Source of the DNA: Flavobacteriales bacterium
GTDB lineage: Bacteria; Bacteroidota; Bacteroidia; Flavobacteriales; UBA7430
Assembly: GCA_024959975.1 (NCBI GenBank)
Contig: JANXFM010000169.1
Coordinates: 1 to 7,502 of the forward strand
Length of the DNA stretch: 7,502 nucleotides
Direction: 5' to 3'
Shown here piece after piece: positions 6,932-7,502 of this stretch (position 1 is the stretch's first letter; each line of letters begins with the position of its first letter). Both the position numbers and the translations under genes were made by a program. The notes beneath the pieces were generated by a model that saw only the letters and a program-made list of their open reading frames with translations, was not told the DNA's origin and made no database searches.

Positions 6932-7502
6932 ATGATGAAGAAACAATTATTATTTATTTTATTATCCGTATCAAGTTTGGCCTTTGTTCAGGCGCAGACA
7001 GTGAATGTAACTTTTCAAGTAGATATGACGGGAATTGAAGTGGTACCCACAGGTGTTTATATTGCTGGTGGGTCTGTTGCTCCCGACAATAATGCCGGAC
7101 TTGCACTATCGGATGCTGATGGTGATAATATTTGGACGCTGACAACAGCTGTTCCCGCGAATACACAGTATCTTTTCAAATACAGAAATGGCGCTGCGCC
7201 TTCACCTGGTGATTGGTGTTGCTTTGAGGAATCAGCTCCCTTAGCTGCAGGTGGATGTACCACTGGGCAATATGATGATCGTTTTATTGATGTAGGAAGT
7301 GTTGACCTTGTATTAGCTGTGGTAAAATACGGAAGTTGCAATGATGGAGACCCTACATCTACGGATCATATCGGGTGTTTGGATCCAAATGCAACAAACT
7401 ATAGCGCAACTGCAACAGAACAAGAACTTGATCAATACGGCAACCTATTATGTGTTTATACATCGTGTGATGATGTTCCAGAAAACGGTTGTATGTATGC
7501 TG
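6932..7502 (+). CDS. secreted Cys-rich protein with a carbohydrate-binding-like domain (3' end cut by window edge)
   Basis: The first 190 codons of a larger exported protein are present. Counted from the second ATG (6935), residues 1-20 form a signal peptide: MKKQ, a hydrophobic core, and a likely cleavage after VQA. Residues about 22-137 (VNVTFQVDM at the start, then YIAGG, LFKYRNG and VVKYGSC at the end) resemble the beta-sandwich, starch-binding-like domain repeated in many Bacteroidota extracellular proteins. In these domains a core like FKYRNG precedes Cys pairs and a conserved GSC. From about 147 it enters a Cys-rich GCLDPNATNY segment, a motif frequent in Bacteroidota cell-surface and T9SS cargo proteins, and a second GC unit starts at 185. 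The C-terminus, where a T9SS sorting domain or an enzyme domain would be, is outside the window. Its place after a sugar operon suggests glucan binding or degradation at the surface, but this is inference. Either of two adjacent ATGs (6932, 6935) may be the start. Confidence 0.85.
   Translation, partial: MMKKQLLFILLSVSSLAFVQAQTVNVTFQVDMTGIEVVPTGVYIAGGSVAPDNNAGLALSDADGDNIWTLTTAVPANTQYLFKYRNGAAPSPGDWCCFEESAPLAAGGCTTGQYDDRFIDVGSVDLVLAVVKYGSCNDGDPTSTDHIGCLDPNATNYSATATEQELDQYGNLLCVYTSCDDVPENGCMYA

Noticed and set aside
6954..7341. Two minus-strand open frames of 70 and 94 codons
   Set aside because: They are antisense to the secreted protein, which has a good signal peptide and recognisable domain patterns.

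Overview
The window looks like a piece of chromosome from a marine-type flavobacterium or a close Bacteroidota relative. The reasons are a low GC content (roughly 33-40 % in lines counted by hand), Bacteroidota-type promoter boxes (TAnnTTTG) in place of sigma70 boxes, and a secreted protein with Cys-rich GCxDPxAxNY-type sequence that is typical of Bacteroidota surface and T9SS-exported proteins. The genus cannot be fixed from the sequence alone.

Layout: positions 1-2157 hold a two-gene minus-strand operon, zwf (glucose-6-phosphate dehydrogenase) followed by pgl (6-phosphogluconolactonase). The two genes overlap, and pgl is cut by the left window edge only a few codons before its expected end. 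Positions 2158-2368 are a divergent control region. It holds back-to-back TAnnTTTG boxes within an 11-bp perfect inverted repeat, and an AAGCGCTT palindrome of the LacI-operator type. Positions 2369-6663 hold a plus-strand pair: a sugar-porter MFS transporter, then a cytoplasmic GH94-family phosphorylase whose start codon shares one base with the transporter's stop codon. A strong hairpin terminator closes this operon at about 6681-6724. After a leader with a second copy of AAGCGCTT, a secreted Cys-rich protein begins at 6932 and runs off the right edge.

Working model (inference): an outer-membrane or extracellular system, of which the secreted protein may be part, captures a beta-glucan. The MFS protein imports a disaccharide or short oligosaccharide. 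The GH94 enzyme splits it with phosphate into glucose 1-phosphate and a shorter sugar. After phosphoglucomutase (not in the window), Zwf and Pgl send glucose 6-phosphate into the pentose-phosphate pathway and make NADPH. The N-terminal sequence of the GH94 protein looks more like laminaribiose or oligoglucan phosphorylases than classical cellobiose phosphorylases, so laminarin-derived sugars are a reasonable guess at the substrate.

The points most worth checking are a possible loss of the phosphate-binding histidine in the GH94 protein, the symmetric divergent promoter, the shared palindrome at both intergenic regions, an enlarged periplasmic loop and AT-rich composition in the transporter, and a proteobacterial-looking Zwf nucleotide-binding motif. 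No RNA genes, insertion sequences, CRISPR arrays or origins were seen.
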